Shown: positions 10,147-23,796 of the stretch, in pieces
Numbering within the stretch: the stretch's first letter is position 1
How the letters are laid out: each line of letters begins with the position of its first letter
Origin: Argentina anserina
Taxonomy: Eukaryota > Streptophyta > Magnoliopsida > Rosales > Rosaceae
Assembly (NCBI RefSeq): GCF_933775445.1
Contig: NC_065875.1
Span: 26,039,555-26,103,554 of the forward strand
DNA length: 64,000 nt
Reading direction: 5' to 3'
Position numbers and translations under genes: made by a program
The notes under the pieces: model-generated
The model's database searches: none
Seen by the model: the letters and a program-made list of their open reading frames with translations, nothing else
Told to the model about the DNA's origin: nothing

Positions 10147-10743
10147 ATCCGTGCGCATTATGTACAGTAGTCGGCCACTACCACACTAGTACGTATCGTA
10201 TTCGCTGCTCCTTCCTTGCCTTTGCGTGAAAGTGAACATTACGCATCCTACCCGAATAAGCCCAAACCCGAACTCCATTCAACCCGAATAGGAAAAAAAA
10301 AAGAAGGAAGAAGCTAAAAAACAACAAAAGAAAAATCTCAGTAAGTGAGTTTAAGGAAGCGCGCATTAACTAGTGTTTAAGACGTTAATTTACTTAATCG
10401 AGACTCTCTCAGAGCAATGAGGGAGACTCTCTCTCAGTAGTGTCCTGCTTAACAGCAAAGCGTCCCCATTCCCCTCTGCAGCATTCAATTTATTTAATCA
10501 AAACTAAATCTAATCTCTCTCTCTCTCTCCTCCCCCAGGCCCAGATTTAAATCACATCCTAGAGAGAGAAGCTCTACTACACACGCACACTCTTTCCCTT
10601 TCTATTTTCTCTCTCTACAATTCAACATTTTCTTCCCAAATCCTCAAACTCTCTCTCTCTCTCTTTTTCATAAGATTTGAAACCCTAGCATTTCGGATCC
10701 TGAGCTGCATTTGGATGTGAAGGACCTCTCAGATCGGTTTTCC
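10147..10743 (+). promoter_or_regulatory. Promoter and CT-rich 5' leader of the MAP70 gene
   Basis: The last 250 bases before the ATG are strongly pyrimidine-rich on the + strand, with CT microsatellites around 10512-10528 and at 10649-10664, a common feature of plant 5' UTRs. An aaaccctag telo-box-like motif lies near 10680. A stop codon in the coding frame at 10678-10680 closes the frame upstream, so translation must start downstream of it. Confidence 0.5.
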
Positions 10744-13700
10744 ATGGAGGAAGTTTCGGGCGACGGAGCGTCTCCGATGACGGAGTTTGGTTCCAATGGA
10801 CTGACGCAGGGGTACAATCCGCCGCCGCTCACGGTGTCGGGATCGTTCAAGGAGGGGAAGAGCTCGTCGCGGAGGAGACCGGCGGTCAGGCGGCCGAGCA
10901 TGGACGGCGACGAGTTCATTAACCTCCTTCACGGCTCGGATCCGGTCAAGGTGGAGCTCAATCGGCTCGAGAATGAAGTCAGAGGTCAGAAATGCGGCTC
11001 GATCTAGTGGTTTTTCCTCTGAGATTCGGAGCTCGTTACACTGAGATTTAACCGACTTTGAGTGTCGTTTCACGGTTTCTGGTGTCGTTTTTGTGTGCAG
11101 ATAAGGACCGGGAGTTGGGAGAGGCTCAGGCTCAGATCAAGGCTCTGAAGCTTTCTGAAAGAGCCAGGGAAAAAGCTGTTGAAGAGGTTAATTTTCTGTT
11201 ACACTGATTTTTCCTAATTTAATTTAAATTATTATTATAACAACAATATTTGTGTATAAAGTTAATGTGTAACAAAATTGTCATCAGTATCAATCAGCTG
11301 TTTTGGTCTTCCATTTGAGTCTTTTATGTTATTTCCCTATTTAGTTAAATTTCTTTGTACTGAAAGGTTAGTTTTAGCCATAGGACTTGCGAGATGCCTG
11401 GTTTATATTAATTATGAAACGCGGAATCTATTCTCTGGTAATTTATCTACATTCATTTGAGTACCTTATATAAAGGACTAAGCAACGTGTTTAGATGTTA
11501 AAATCGCTAGGACCAGCAGAGTAGTTGCTAATTCAGCAAAAACTTACGTGCAGTTTAAATTTACCTGCGGTGCATTTCATATGTAGGGAAAGTTATAAAG
11601 ATAAAACAATTGGTATCAAGCATTTTGAGATATAATGTGGAATTCAGTTTTATGGTTGGCTAACATATTGAATATATGACAGTATTTTATTTTACACGAG
11701 TTCTGTTCTTTGTTGAAATATATATAACATTACTTTGGTTATTTTGTTAATCTGTGTTTTCTTTACATTGCAGCTCAGTGATGAACTGTCAAAGGTGGAT
11801 GAGAAGCTTAAGTTAACAGAATCTCTTTTAGAAAGCAAGGTAATGTTGGCGGCCTTTTGACTCATCTGAAATCTTCTGCTTACTTACGTGTGCTATAGCT
11901 GTGCTGACTTCTTATGGCAATGCTAATTGTAACAAACTATATTGCAGAATCTTGAAATAAAGAAGATCAATGATGAGAAGAAAGCATCTATGGCAGCTCA
12001 ATTTGCAGCTGAAGCTACTCTGCGTAGGGTTCATGCTGCTCAGAAAGATGATGATATGCCTCCAATAGAAGCCATTCTTGCACCTCTAGAGGCTGAGCTT
12101 AAGCTTGCTCGGCAAGAGGTACTTATCTTGTCCTTACATATATGAGTAACACGACAGTTTTTTTTTCAAGTGTTAGCTAGCCGAACTAGAATTTTTATGG
12201 TAAACTCATAGTTGTCGTTGACTAGTGAACTTTTGGTCCCTACTCTTTACAGATTGCAAAGCTTCAAGATGATAACAAAGCTTTGGATCGACTTACCAAA
12301 TCAAAAGAAGCAGCTTTACTTGATGCTGAAAGGACTGTTGAAGTTGCCTTGGTTAAGGCCTCCATGGTGGATGACCTTCAAAATAAAAACCAAGAGTTGA
12401 TGAAACAGATTGAAATTTGTCAGGTAACTTGAAAATAATCTGTGATATTCTTTTTGAAGTACATTTAAACATATAGTTATTTTGGTGGCAGTGTTCTGAA
12501 CTTTCTATTCAAAGGTTCTTTTAATTTCAAACTAGGCTAATTTATATATCTATTGCTTCTGTGTGATAGGAAGAAAACAGAATTTTAGATAGAATGCATA
12601 GACAAAAAGTTGCCGAGGTTGAAAAGCTTACACAGACTGTGCGGGAGTTGGAAGAGGCAGTTCTTGCTGGTGGTGCTGCAGCCAATGCTGTCAGGGATTA
12701 CCAGCGGAAGTTTCAGGAGATGAATGTAAGTGCCTTGCATATTTAAAACCTCAGTTGTGGCGGTTGCTTGTATATTACATGTATTGTGTAGCTGAAAGCA
12801 TTCTCAAGAGCTGGTGTTCTTTTTGTGTTTCTCAGGAGGAAAGAAAAACTCTAGACCGGGAATTGGCCCGTGCAAAAGTAACAGCAAACAGAGTAGCTGT
12901 AGTGGTAGCAAATGAGTGGAAAGATTCTAACGATAAAGTGATGCCTGTAAAGCAATGGCTTGAAGAGCGGAGATTCTTGCAGGTACTGTTTCTGTTTCTG
13001 TTTTTTTTTTGTTAGTCTTGGCTCTGAGGGGATAACTTAAGTATTTGATTTCTACTGTTTCCTATAATTACTGAACTCTGTTCTTACAGGGAGAAATGCA
13101 GCAACTTCGGGATAAGCTTGCCATAACTGAAAGGGCTGCCAAGTCAGAAGCTCAGTTGAAAGTAATAACTTTTTTTCTACAACCTATATCCAAATTGTTT
13201 TAGATTTTTTTCGGGAGGGATATGTTGAGTAAAATTCCTATCTTAAATCTGACAGGAAAAATATCATATGCGACTTAAAGTGCTTGAAGAGAGTGTGAGA
13301 GGATCTTCTGGTATTAGTCGAAGTACAACAGAGGGAAGAAGTACAAGCAATGGACCCTCTCGACGTCAGTCTCTCGGTGGAGCGGATACCATTCCAAAAT
13401 TATCTTCCAATGGCTTTTTATCCAAGAGGACACCAGTCAGATCTCTGTCGTCCAGCACCAGTTCAGTCTTGAAGCATGCTAAGGGCACTTCGAAATCATT
13501 TGATGGTGGTACTAGATCACTGGACAGGGGCAAGGTGTCATTAAATGGTGCTAGCTCCAATTTCTCAGTCAACCAATCTTGTGAGGGATCCAAGGATGGG
13601 GAAGCACAAAATAACTGGAAAGGAACTTCAGATGATAAGCCAATTGAGTTCTCAACAGTGGATACAGAGGATAATGTCCCAGGAGTTTTGTATGATTTGC

Positions 13701-15417
13701 TACAGAAAGAGGTTGTAGCTTTAAGGAAAGCTGGCCATGAGAAGGATCAAAGCCTGAAAGACAAGGATGATGCCATTGAGGTTGATTTTTCTTTCCAATA
13801 GTCATCTGATGTTATACTCTGATTTAATTGTTTGTGATTCTTGTCATTCTGATCTTAATATATATTTTTTTAATATTCAATCTTTTTGTTCAGATGTTAG
13901 CCAAGAAGGTAGACACCTTGACTAAAGCAATGGAGGTCGAGGCCAGGAAAATGAGAAGAGAGGTTGCAGCTATGGAGAAGGAGGTAGCTGCCATGCGTGT
14001 GGACAAAGAACAAGACAATAGGGCCAAGCGGTTTGGTAGTGCCAAAACCTCTGTCAGCAGTGCTCAAGTGCTTTCTGGAAGGTAATCAATAGTGGACCTA
14101 ACTAGTTCTACATCTTCAAGTTTGTTGGTTAGTAGTAAATAAATCAAAATTTTTATTTAACTATACAACTATACCATCAACAGTCGTCTTGCAAATTTCT
14201 TTTAGTTCAGTAGAAACTTATAACAGAAAACTGTTAAGTTTTTAAGAAATTCTTTTTCTGAGACCAATAGTGGAGGCATTAATTCTACATATTATGCAAT
14301 TTACATGTAGTTCCTGCCTACATGTCATCTTTAAAAGTTTTTGTCTATATGTTGGGTTTCAGTTCCATGGTTATTTCCTTGTGAGGCTGCTTACGAACAC
14401 CAGAATCTAGGTCAACTAGGCCCTATAGTTTTGCACACCAGATACCTGTCTTCCAGGCTGGAATTTTGGATATAGAATATGTGTTTATCTTTGAAATATC
14501 AAGTGGGGTTGAGTAACCCTCAAGTTGGAAGGAACAAAAACTTTTTTCTGTGATAAAGCCTTCTTTAACAATTTGGTTCTTCCTTTAATCCAAATGAGAT
14601 GGTAGAAACCAGTTGCATAGAGTGAGATTGATGCATAGTGACCGGAGTCTTGATCTATAGTCATCCAGCACCCACCACTAAAACTCGTGTAGTTTTCTGT
14701 ATCACTATATCTGCCAAACCTAAGGTGTGAAAGCTGAAATCATGTTGGCAATCACCTTATATGTAATCCCCTTCCCCGTAATACACTAGGAAATACAGAT
14801 CACATACATACAGGATAGGGACATGCATCTATTCATCCTGTTCCAAGAAAATGAGTTACTCCCTTAGTCATGATTGTAGAGTTGATCATCTGGGAACCCT
14901 ACTGTTAGTGCCTGACTAAGAGGACTGGGAACCCTATTGTTTGATGTAGTTTTTATTGCCACCTGAGCATTCCTCCTCTGAGTTCTTGAAATAAGGGAAT
15001 CACAAATAAAAGATTTTTATATTGTGTTATCCTGATTTCATTTGAAATATAATGCGGGTTTTTTTTGGGACAAATTTGGCCTCCTTGCCCAATCCAATTT
15101 TTTTTTTTTATGTTTGAAGTGTGTTTATCCATTATGTGTTTACCAATCGATTTTGAGTACTCTTGTACATCTGCTACCTTAGTCTAATTTCCCCCTCTTC
15201 AATGATGAGCCAGCTTTTAAGGCTGGATGCTTGTGTCCAACTTATTTCCAGAATATCTTGTTCCTTGTTTCTTCATCGTTATTCATGTTAAGGCTTATGC
15301 TAAACTTTTATTGTGATTGCTAATGATGGTTTCTGCATGGTGAGAGCAAAAGTTAAGTTGTTTCTGATGTCGTGCAGAGGTCTGTCACGAGGAGGGTTGA
15401 CACGCAGCACCCAATAA
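10744..15417 (+). CDS. MAP70: Microtubule-associated protein 70 (MAP70 family), 620 aa, 11 exons
   Basis: MAP70 proteins are plant-specific coiled-coil proteins that bind cortical microtubules and help shape secondary-wall patterns. Exons: 10744-10984, 11101-11186, 11774-11839, 11948-12118, 12253-12423, 12570-12725, 12836-12982, 13090-13161, 13256-13780, 13894-14081, 15378-15417. All introns are GT-AG and phases close to a 620-residue protein, normal for the family. Visible blocks are RRPSMDGDEFINLLHGSDPV near residues 45-65, a long heptad-rich central region (LSDELSKVDEKLKLTESLLE, ATLRRVHAAQKDD, PLEAELKLARQEIAKLQ), the conserved VANEWKDSNDKVMPVKQWLE, a Ser-rich basic stretch in exon 9, and a final coiled coil (AMEVEARKMRREVAAMEKEV) ending LSRGGLTRSTQ. 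The ATG at 10744 is the first in frame after the upstream stop. Which paralogue (1-5) is not decidable by eye. Confidence 0.93.
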
Positions 15418-17042
15418 CAAAATCACAATTGCAGCTGCAGAAAGGTTTTAGTGCACGTGCCTTGTTCTTCCTTCCAATTACTACCTATTTAATGTCCCCT
15501 ACCCCCGTACTGTGATAGTAGTTGGCATGCCAACGCTGGCAAGAGAGAAAATCCGGAAAAGGGATAGAGCTCTGAGAAAGCGGTGTGCTTTTGACATAGA
15601 TTGGTATTCCCTTGCTTAGAAATCAGCCAAGAAAGAGAAAGGGAAGGAGACTGTTGACTTTGGGCTAACCTTTTGTGAGGTATTGTGAGTGGGCAATGGT
15701 TGTGTGCTGTATAGGTAGCGTATTTGGCTTTTTAACTTTGTTCTCCATTTTGCAGTTTATATTTGTAATTGCAGTTAGTGTGATTGTTTGTTCATATTCT
15801 TGTAACCAGATCAAGATCAGATCTTTTGTGGTTGTGTTAATTCATCTATAGTCCACTGTTGGTTATATATATATATGTGGTATGCTAAGTTTAAGGTAGT
15901 CGTTTCGCTAATCATGCCGAACTTAAGGGCTGAGCAAAATGTCAATACTATGTACTGATTGTCTGAAATGAAACATCAGCTTCCATTTTTAGAGATGTGC
16001 ACACGGGCAAATAGGATCGAGACAGCCTTCTTATCCGGCCTGCCTTTCTACTCAAATTTTGGGTAATATTCTTATTTCCGTGGGGCAGAAAAGAAAGTGC
16101 ACTCAAACGGTTTCAGAATGCTTGTCAATATGTTGGTCAGTTCTTGTCTAAGCTGCAATTTCTGAATGTTGAATGTAGGCTTTTGAATATGTGCTCTCAA
16201 ATTGCAACTCTCAAGTCTTTCACAGCTTAATGTGGTTCAAAACTGCAACTGATGTGAGGAGCGTGTTTCCGATTCCCGGGTTTTAAAAATGTTCATCTCA
16301 GTGTGGTTCACGAATTTTAGAAGGATGGTCGATAATAGCTTAACCAGAATTCCACCACTAGCCTTGTCTTCTTAGGATTATGTTCCTTTGTGGAATGGGT
16401 GTTGATATGATTGACAAGCTGTGTAGTAGTATAATTATGATTGACGAGTTGGAATGGGTGTTTGATATGATTACGCAGCGTCTTCAATTTGCCTTCAAAT
16501 TGTGAGTGCTACTTACAATAAGGAATAGAGTCCTTGCGTTTTCTTCTAGTGTAATCTGTGTCGAGTGCCCCAACACTTTCCCAGTTTGAACCAGGCAGCC
16601 GTACCTCTATTTTCGATCCAGAAGGAAGCCCATGTGGATTGTGCAGAAACAAATAATTGATTATACAGGTTGTTTTACAATTTTCCAAGTAGAGAGAGAT
16701 CGGATGTGATCTTTCCACATCACGGTTCTTGTTTCCATTGAGGAAGAGCACTAGTTTCCTCCGTCATCACTTCTTTTCCTTGGATTTAAGACTCGAAAAC
16801 GATTGTATGCTCAGTCTGTGTAGTGTTTTGTTGGTTTCTTCGAAACTGATATCAGAGGAGGTAAACAAACCATTGTGGCCAATTTCAGGAGCAGCCATGA
16901 CTTTAAGGTTGATTGATGAATTTTCTGAATACAAAAAGGCTAGCTAGGTTTGTGTCAAGTTTTTGAGTTTCGTATGGAAATGATGGTTAAAAAAAGGTTT
17001 TGGTGGTTTTCGGAGCTGACTGTTGTGGTTTGTGGAGTGCAG
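15418..17042. other. MAP70 3' UTR and spacer to the INTS11 relic
   Basis: The region to about 15880 is probably the MAP70 3' UTR (T-rich, ending near an AT-dinucleotide run at 15868). From 15900 to 17042 I see short open frames on both strands (for example 16509-16751 minus) without recognisable similarity. The missing 5' exons of INTS11 were looked for here and not found. Confidence 0.4.
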
Positions 17043-20000
17043 TTATTATAGCTGTGGATCTGAAGCAGACGGTGCAGGTTGATAAGGATCTTCAAATCCG
17101 TGCGTACTACGCAGGACACGTAAGGCTTTTCGTGTTTGTCATTTGCTCGATTTGTTTTCAGTCCTGAGATTCTGATCATTGCTGTTTTTTTGTTTTTTTT
17201 ATGCTTGTAAGGTTCTTGGAGCTGAAATGTTTTATGCAAAGGTGGGAGACGCAGCTATGGTGTACACAGGAGACTATAATATGACACCAGATAGACATCT
17301 TGGAGCAGCTCAAATTGATCGACTGAGTTTGGACCTTGTTATTACAGAGTATGGGAACTGTGTGCATTTTCCTTCTTTTACGTGTCTGTTCTTTTGTGGC
17401 CTATCCTAATGCATGTCTGCAATTACATTCTGGTATCTATTGATCTTTACTTGTGTTATTTCAGATTCTGTGTATCAGATGTTCATCATTAGAGTTTGTC
17501 TCTTAATTTCAACTTTGTCCTGTGTTTGTCTCTGAATTTGTTTATTTTTATCATCCATTATATTCTACAGGTTCATACTTGTGTTGCTGGTGGGGGAAAA
17601 GTACTAATTTCTTCCAATGCTCTGGGAAAAGCTCAGGTTATGATTTCTGATTGCTTAGCCTTAAGCTATCAGTATTCAGTATATGAACTTCACTCTTGTA
17701 ATGTCTTAGTTAAAGAAGTGTAAAGAAGCATGCTATAGGTTAAGAAGTTTGTGAGAGCTTTGAAGAAGTAAAATCAGAGAAATAGAGAGCTGCGCTACTG
17801 TATTGATCGAATGAATAGAAAAGTTAAAACAGTTTGGTCCTGAAAGTTGCATTAATCAGCATATTTAACTTATTGATTCCTTTTAACATGTATAGATCTA
17901 GAAAAGTGGATATGTATTCATAGAGTTGATCTCATGGAAATGAAATCTTGTAAAATTTACCTATCTTATAAAAACCAGAGACAAATACAATAATGCTGGG
18001 TTCTACAAATTCTTATTTTGAATTTAGAATGCTTTTCTTAGTCTTGATTATGTAATTTTCCAGTTGTCTTGGATTCGAAGTTTCGCTGATAGTAATCTAA
18101 TACTATATTGGAGCTTTGTATCTTATTGGAAGATTACTGGGAGCGCATGAATTTAAAGGTTCCTATTTACTTCTCAGCAAGTTTGCAGTTTTTTCTCCTC
18201 GTACATAAATGTTATTCTCTCCATCAGGAAATTTTTTGCTGATATCAATTTTCTACTGATGTTCTTGCAGCTTTGACTCGTCAGGCCAATATTTATTATA
18301 AGATGCTCATCAGTTGGACCAGCCAGAGAATCAAAGAAACATGCTTCACACAGAATGTATTTGATTTAAAGAATGGTAATTTTTTTTACATGTTAGCTAA
18401 GAGGTAACGGAGTAGTTTCTGACGTGTTTGTTTAGGACTTCAAGTGGATAGGTTAATTAAGAGGTATTACTTCATCCAGTAGCAATATGAAATATTGATG
18501 AACAGAGAAAATAAGGTAGAAAATGGAAAGTGAGAGGGAAAACTATTGGATATCTCAGTTGCTGTATTTTACCTTTTCTGACAAAAATAAGTAAAATATT
18601 ATATGTATTGCCTTTCCATAAGTTTTACTTTGGATTTTTAATGGATATTAAAAACAAACACAAGAAACATTCATGTGTTGGTACTGGTTATCTTCCTTGG
18701 TTCAAGCTTTCAAGCAAGGATCTCTAAAAATAGTAAAACAATCTTCTTCCTTTGGATTCATAAACAATCAAAAGTTATTGATTGAATGACATGATACTAT
18801 CTTGAATCATATTAACTCTGCAAATTGATATGAATAGTTACCATAGAGAATAGTTTGATAATTTCTTCATCTTACTTTCATGAGTTTGAATGCTGCAGTT
18901 CACAAATTTGAACGGTCTATGTTAGATGCTCGTGGACCTTGTGTTCTGTTTGCCACACCAGGGAAGATCATTGGTGGTTTTTCACTCGAGGTTTTCAAGC
19001 AGTGGGCTCCTTCAGAAAAGAATCTTGTTGCGATGTCAGGGTAACTGCCTTCTCTATTATGTATTTTCCAAATCTAGAATTCATTGCATACATTAGTAAT
19101 ATACTCTAGGTTGAAACCCAGACGGTGATTACTATTATTAAAACCAAAGAAAATTGTCGAACATTTGTTCAAGCTAGCTGGTAAGCCGAGCTTCCTACAA
19201 CATCTCTACTGATTTCTAAACATTAAAGCAACAATGTTCTTGTGGTTATCTGTTCATATGTATGCCAGGTTGAACATTTAGTGATTGTTTCCTCTTCTTT
19301 TATAGGTATGCTGTGCCTGGGGCCATAGGACACAACACCAAAACTGATTTGATGTTCGCTGCCAGGTTTATCTCTTTCGCTTACTTCATATTATTTCTGT
19401 TGTTATGATATGAGTTTATTCATAATGTGATTTCTTCGCATTGCCAGATTCATCAATTGGCTTTCAGTTTTCATTCAGATGGGAAAGGGATTATGGATCG
19501 GGTGAAGTTTCTTTCTCCCAAGCACGTGATACTTGTCCATGGTGAGAAATCTAAGATGTCTACTCTGAAAGGAAAAATTCAATCTGAACTGGGAATTCCA
19601 TGCTATGACCCTGCAAATAATGAGACTGTGTCAATTCCTTCCACCCACTATGCAACAGCAGTAGCTTCTGATGCATTTGTCCGAAGTTGCTCAAATCCAA
19701 ACTTCCAAGTTTTCTACAAGCTGCTCAGAACAAGATTCAAGTTCGAGTAACAAAAAATCCATTTCGCGACTGTAAGTAAGTGATGATAGGGCAGCCGAAG
19801 GGATCTTGGTTATGGAGAAAAACAAAAAGGCCAAGGTAGTGCACCAAGATGAACTCCCGCTCATGTTAGGAGAAAAGAAGCACCAACTCCAGTTTGCATA
19901 CTGCTGTCCTGCTCACATCGGCAACTCGCAAGAGAATCAAGCAACCAGAAGCACCAGTCTGCCTCTTTCTTCAACACACGATCTGCTCCATATATTATCT

Positions 20001-20237
20001 GCAAAACTCGCAAATGAACTCTGCGATGGGAACATTCGAGATTTCGGGGATCACCTTCAAGTGGAGTCGTTTTGTGTGTCCATTTGCTCGAAGAAGGATT
20101 GCCCTTATAGACTAAGTGACTGTGCTGCTGAAGAACACTGTGAGCAAGTGTTCTTTTTCTGTAGCTGGGCTGTGGAAGATGAGAAGCTTGCATGGAAAGT
20201 CATCTCAATCTGTCGACAGTCAACACTTTTGTCTTGA
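17043..20237 (+). pseudogene. INTS11 / CPSF73-II pseudogene (Integrator endonuclease), N-terminus lost
   Basis: The parent family is the metallo-beta-lactamase/beta-CASP endonuclease of the Integrator complex. Surviving exon blocks: 17043-17119 (VDLKQTVQVDKDLQIRAYYAGH), 17212-17348 ([20 protein letters not shown]), 17571-17636 (VAGGGKVLISSNALGKAQ), 18271-18375 (YYKMLISWTSQRIKET), 18899-19040 (GPCVLFATPG, GGFSLEVFKQWAPSE), 19306-19364, about 19448-19750 (CQIHQLAFSF, VKFLSPKHVILVHGEK, DPANNETVSIPSTHY) and about 19776-20237 (HQDELPLMLGEKKHQ, FGDHLQVESFCVSICSKKDCPYR). The HxHxDH catalytic N-terminus and two internal exons are missing, SPHTD is changed to SFHSD, and the frame is broken near 19715 with stops at 19748 and about 19773. 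It is clearly non-functional; introns show it came by DNA duplication. Confidence 0.87.
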
Positions 20238-21306
20238 CAAAGGCTCTGTTGCTGAAGTGAAACGACAATGCGCGCCACATTCAGAGTCTCCATACGACAG
20301 AGATAGAGTGATGACGTAATGCTCGATACTACTCGTGCTGTCCTACCACGGGCACGTGTGATGTCGTTACAACAGGACACAACCGGGGTTACGAAGCCAT
20401 TGAACATTAGGTGGAGGATTTTTTTTTTAATTACATAGGTGGAGGAATTTTTCAGAGAACGACATCATATTATTCTTTTACTAATTAAAACATTTTTAAT
20501 TTTTCGGTGGAGTGATGGAAATTTTGGTTCCTTCTTTAGACTATGATAAGGACTTTGATCATACCTAACTTGGTAAAAATACATGTGTATCCAATAAAAA
20601 TGAATCAGTGAGAGAATTAGTTTCAAAGTCCTTGTCATATATTAAAACATCAAAGTCATGCTCAATCTAAAATATAGATTATAAATCCAAAAATAATAGC
20701 CGGAAATTCATTAAATATGGTCAAACTATCTAATTTATTATAAAACTTTGTTTTGCTTCCTATTTTTGACTGAATGGTGAGAATGTTGTGGCAAAACTCA
20801 CTTTCTTTCAACTAATTTTGGAGGAATTATTTTTTTCTCTTAAATTTGTGTGACTGTTAACTCGGCGCAAAACTATTTTTATTAACTCAATGAAATTTAT
20901 CAAGCAGAAACATGTTAGACCACAAATGAGGGGCGGACGTTGCATTTAGTATTTAGTACTATAGGAAGTCTATGGTTCGAACCCAAAAAAAGAAGAAGGT
21001 ATTTTCTTTAACATGTTAGAAATTTAATTTAAAAAATTTAATTAATTTACAGAAGAACAGAAAAGGCCAATTCGAAACGGAGTACGGTAATCACAACGAA
21101 AAACCGCCCCTCTCTGACTCTTTCATCCACCATTCAAACACAGAAGAGAAGAGAAGAGACTCGTAGACTCTCACAGAACCACTACTAAGCTCACCTCTCT
21201 TAAGTTAAAGTTAATAGTAAAACCACACCTCTTCAATTTTACGCATGCCTCTCTTCCTCTGAACCCCTTCTCAATTTTATTCCCTCAACCTCAATTCTCA
21301 ACGACC
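20238..21306. other. Spacer and 5' leader of the RING gene
   Basis: AT-rich non-coding DNA. The last 200 bases are C/T-rich without introns or ATG in frame and are the likely promoter and leader of the next gene. No transposon ends were recognised. Confidence 0.4.
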
Positions 21307-23796
21307 ATGTCATCCGCCTCCTCCGCTACCGAGTCGCGCGCGCCGCTTCTGCTCCTGCGCCAGGGGAGCAGCGGCGACTCGTCGTCGGACCTCGCCTCCC
21401 CGACCCGCCAGGCCACGCTGGCCATGCTCCTCGGCCGGGCCACGGGCCGCCGCGGCCCGTCCATGCTGGTCAGGGAGACGGCGGCGCGCGAGCTGGACGA
21501 GCGCCGCGCCGACTGGGGGTACTCGAAGCCGGTGGTGGCGCTGGACATGATGTGGAACACGGCGTTCGTGGTGGTCTCGGTGGTGATGCTGCTTCTGACC
21601 CGGGACGAGCGGCCGAACACGCCGATCCGGCTGTGGATATGCGGCTACGCGCTGCAGTGCTTCGTCCACGTGGCGCTGGTGTGGGTTGAGTACCGGAGGA
21701 GGACTAGCCGGAGAGGGCGGAGTGGTCCGGAGGTGCAGCAGCACAGCTCCGAGGTCGATGCTAATGATTCTAATGATGAAGCGGTCACGGATTTCGGGGC
21801 TCCGATTCGTTCCAGGTATATAGGAATCAGAATTGCCTTACATTTTGACAATTCGAAAACTGTAATGGTTGAAATTGAGTTTGACTAGTTGTATTGGACT
21901 ATTGGATGTTGGTTCATCTTGTTAAACTGTGTATTATGTGCTTAATTGAGCTGGAAAGGAAACTGTGTGCTGTTTATAATGATCAATTATGTCACTATAA
22001 GCAACCGATTCGTCTAAATTGAGCTCACTTTAGTGGAATTGTATTCACTTGTTCAGTTCTATGGTGAAGTGCGTCGGTGATACTGGAGACATAAGGATGT
22101 CTCTTCATGAACTGAAATAGGAATGGAATTTGGAATCACTTGGTTTGGAGACATTAGGATGTCTCATCCTGTTTATAATTTAAGATGATTATAGTGATCC
22201 CATAAAGAATCCTGGTATTACTATAGGTAACCACGGGACTTGGTATCTTGGCTTTACAGTTCAGTACATCAGGATGTCCACCCCTGTGTTCATTTTTCAA
22301 TACAAAATAATTCCAACACTTGAAAAAAAAACTTACTACTAATTTACCGTCTACCATTGTTGTTGTACTGTGACTGCTTCCCTATTGTACTTCCTGGCTC
22401 GTTCCATGTTTTGCTTCTGTAACATATATGTTCAGGGTTCACTACTTTCTGACTGACATTAGTCTTTGAATTGTATGGCATAGTGTCTCTAAACGATGTG
22501 AATCAGTCAACACAATGGCATCCCTTCTCTGGTGGGTAGTTGGCTTTTATTGGGTAGTCTCCGGTGGTGATATGCTTCTGCAAAATGCTCCACGTTTGTA
22601 CTGGTATTTCTTTATCCAATCAAATCAGAATTTTCCTCAGTATACAATATATGCACTGACCTGCATGCCATGATGGCAGACATATTTCTTCATCTAAAAT
22701 TTTACCAAAAGACTGTTCTGTCATTGTAACTGATGTTTATTGTTGAAACAAAATTTGTCATCTTTTTAAGCGGCCACAGCGGTATAAGTGCAAAATTAAT
22801 AGTACGGCTATGTACTGATTTTATCATGAAATCAATCTGAGCCTGGGCCTTGTGTGTCTAGACCTAGACCACAATCAATCTTTGTTAAGTCTAAAACAAC
22901 TAAGGATTTCGCCTCTAATTCATGCAGGTTATCTGTGGTTTTCCTGGCATTTGACGTCTTCTTTGCCATCTTCTGTGTTGTTCTGGCATGTTTGATTGGA
23001 ATTGCTCTTTGTTGCTGTTTGCCATGCATCATTGCAATTCTTTATGCTGTGGCTGGACAGGTATGAAGACAGACCTTTAAGCATCAATTGTTTTTTTAAA
23101 AGACAGCATTGATGAAGGGGCTTATCTTGTTTTTCCTTGTATGTTCATTGTAGGAAGGTGCATCTGAAGCAGATCTCAGTATTCTTCCAAAATACAAATT
23201 TAGGATATCAGACGAGGAAAAGTCTAGTGTAGGAGCAGGGAAAATGATTCCGATGGAAACAACCAGTGGCCATCTGGCAGTCGAGCGTATTCTTTTACCC
23301 GAGGATGCAGTATGTTTACGACATCAAGTTACTATTTGTTGAGTATATTGTTCAATTCTGGAACCCATAATGCGACATTAGGAGCATATTATATTTATTT
23401 TGTTGAAAAGTTTAGAAGTTAATGTGTGATGATGAGCATACACCCTATAACATTTTCAAATTAGTTTATTTTATTTCATTTGCATCTGTTGTTTCATGAA
23501 AGCAAATTGATGAATGAGCATCTTCCACATACTAAATTGTATAAGCACTTCACATTTCCATTGCATTCTACGAATATTCAGTTCATGCACTTCTTTGCTC
23601 CGGATATTTCTGATGCTTGTTGCTGTCTTCTCAGGAATGTTGTATATGTCTCAGCCAGTATGAGGATGGGGCAGATCTTCACACTCTACCCTGTAACCAT
23701 CATTTCCATGCTAATTGCATTGTGAAATGGCTTAAGATGAATGCAACATGTCCTCTCTGCAAGTATAATATTCTCAAGGGAAGTGAACAGGTCTAA
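21307..23796 (+). CDS. Membrane-anchored RING-H2 E3 ubiquitin ligase (At1g12760/At1g63170-like), 359 aa, 5 exons
   Basis: E3 ligases of this plant group sit in endomembranes and transfer ubiquitin through a C-terminal RING-H2 domain; the substrate is unknown. Exons: 21307-21815, 22484-22603, 22928-23060, 23154-23309, 23635-23796; all GT-AG, phases close. Exon 1 is GC-rich and encodes an Arg/Ser-rich N-terminus, then a first hydrophobic segment around residues 80-97 ([13 protein letters not shown]) and a second around 105-120 ([19 protein letters not shown]). Exons 2-3 add two more ([34 protein letters not shown]). The RING-H2 is entirely in exon 5: [19 protein letters not shown], then [13 protein letters not shown] and CPLC, with all eight metal ligands present. 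The ATG at 21307 fits the family start. Four membrane spans followed by a cytosolic RING is the expected family layout. Confidence 0.92.

Noticed and set aside
10711..10743. TTG-initiated extension of MAP70 (MDVKDLSDRF)
   Set aside because: The first codon is TTG, and the frame is closed upstream at 10678; ATG 10744 is the first real start.
19806..20237. Independent 143-residue gene
   Set aside because: It is the C-terminal end of the INTS11 relic (DELPLMLGEKKHQ, FGDHLQVESF), cut from it by a stop and frameshift.
21310..21744. 144-residue minus-strand frame over exon 1 of the RING gene
   Set aside because: Antisense shadow in GC-rich coding sequence, made of His/Arg/Pro runs.
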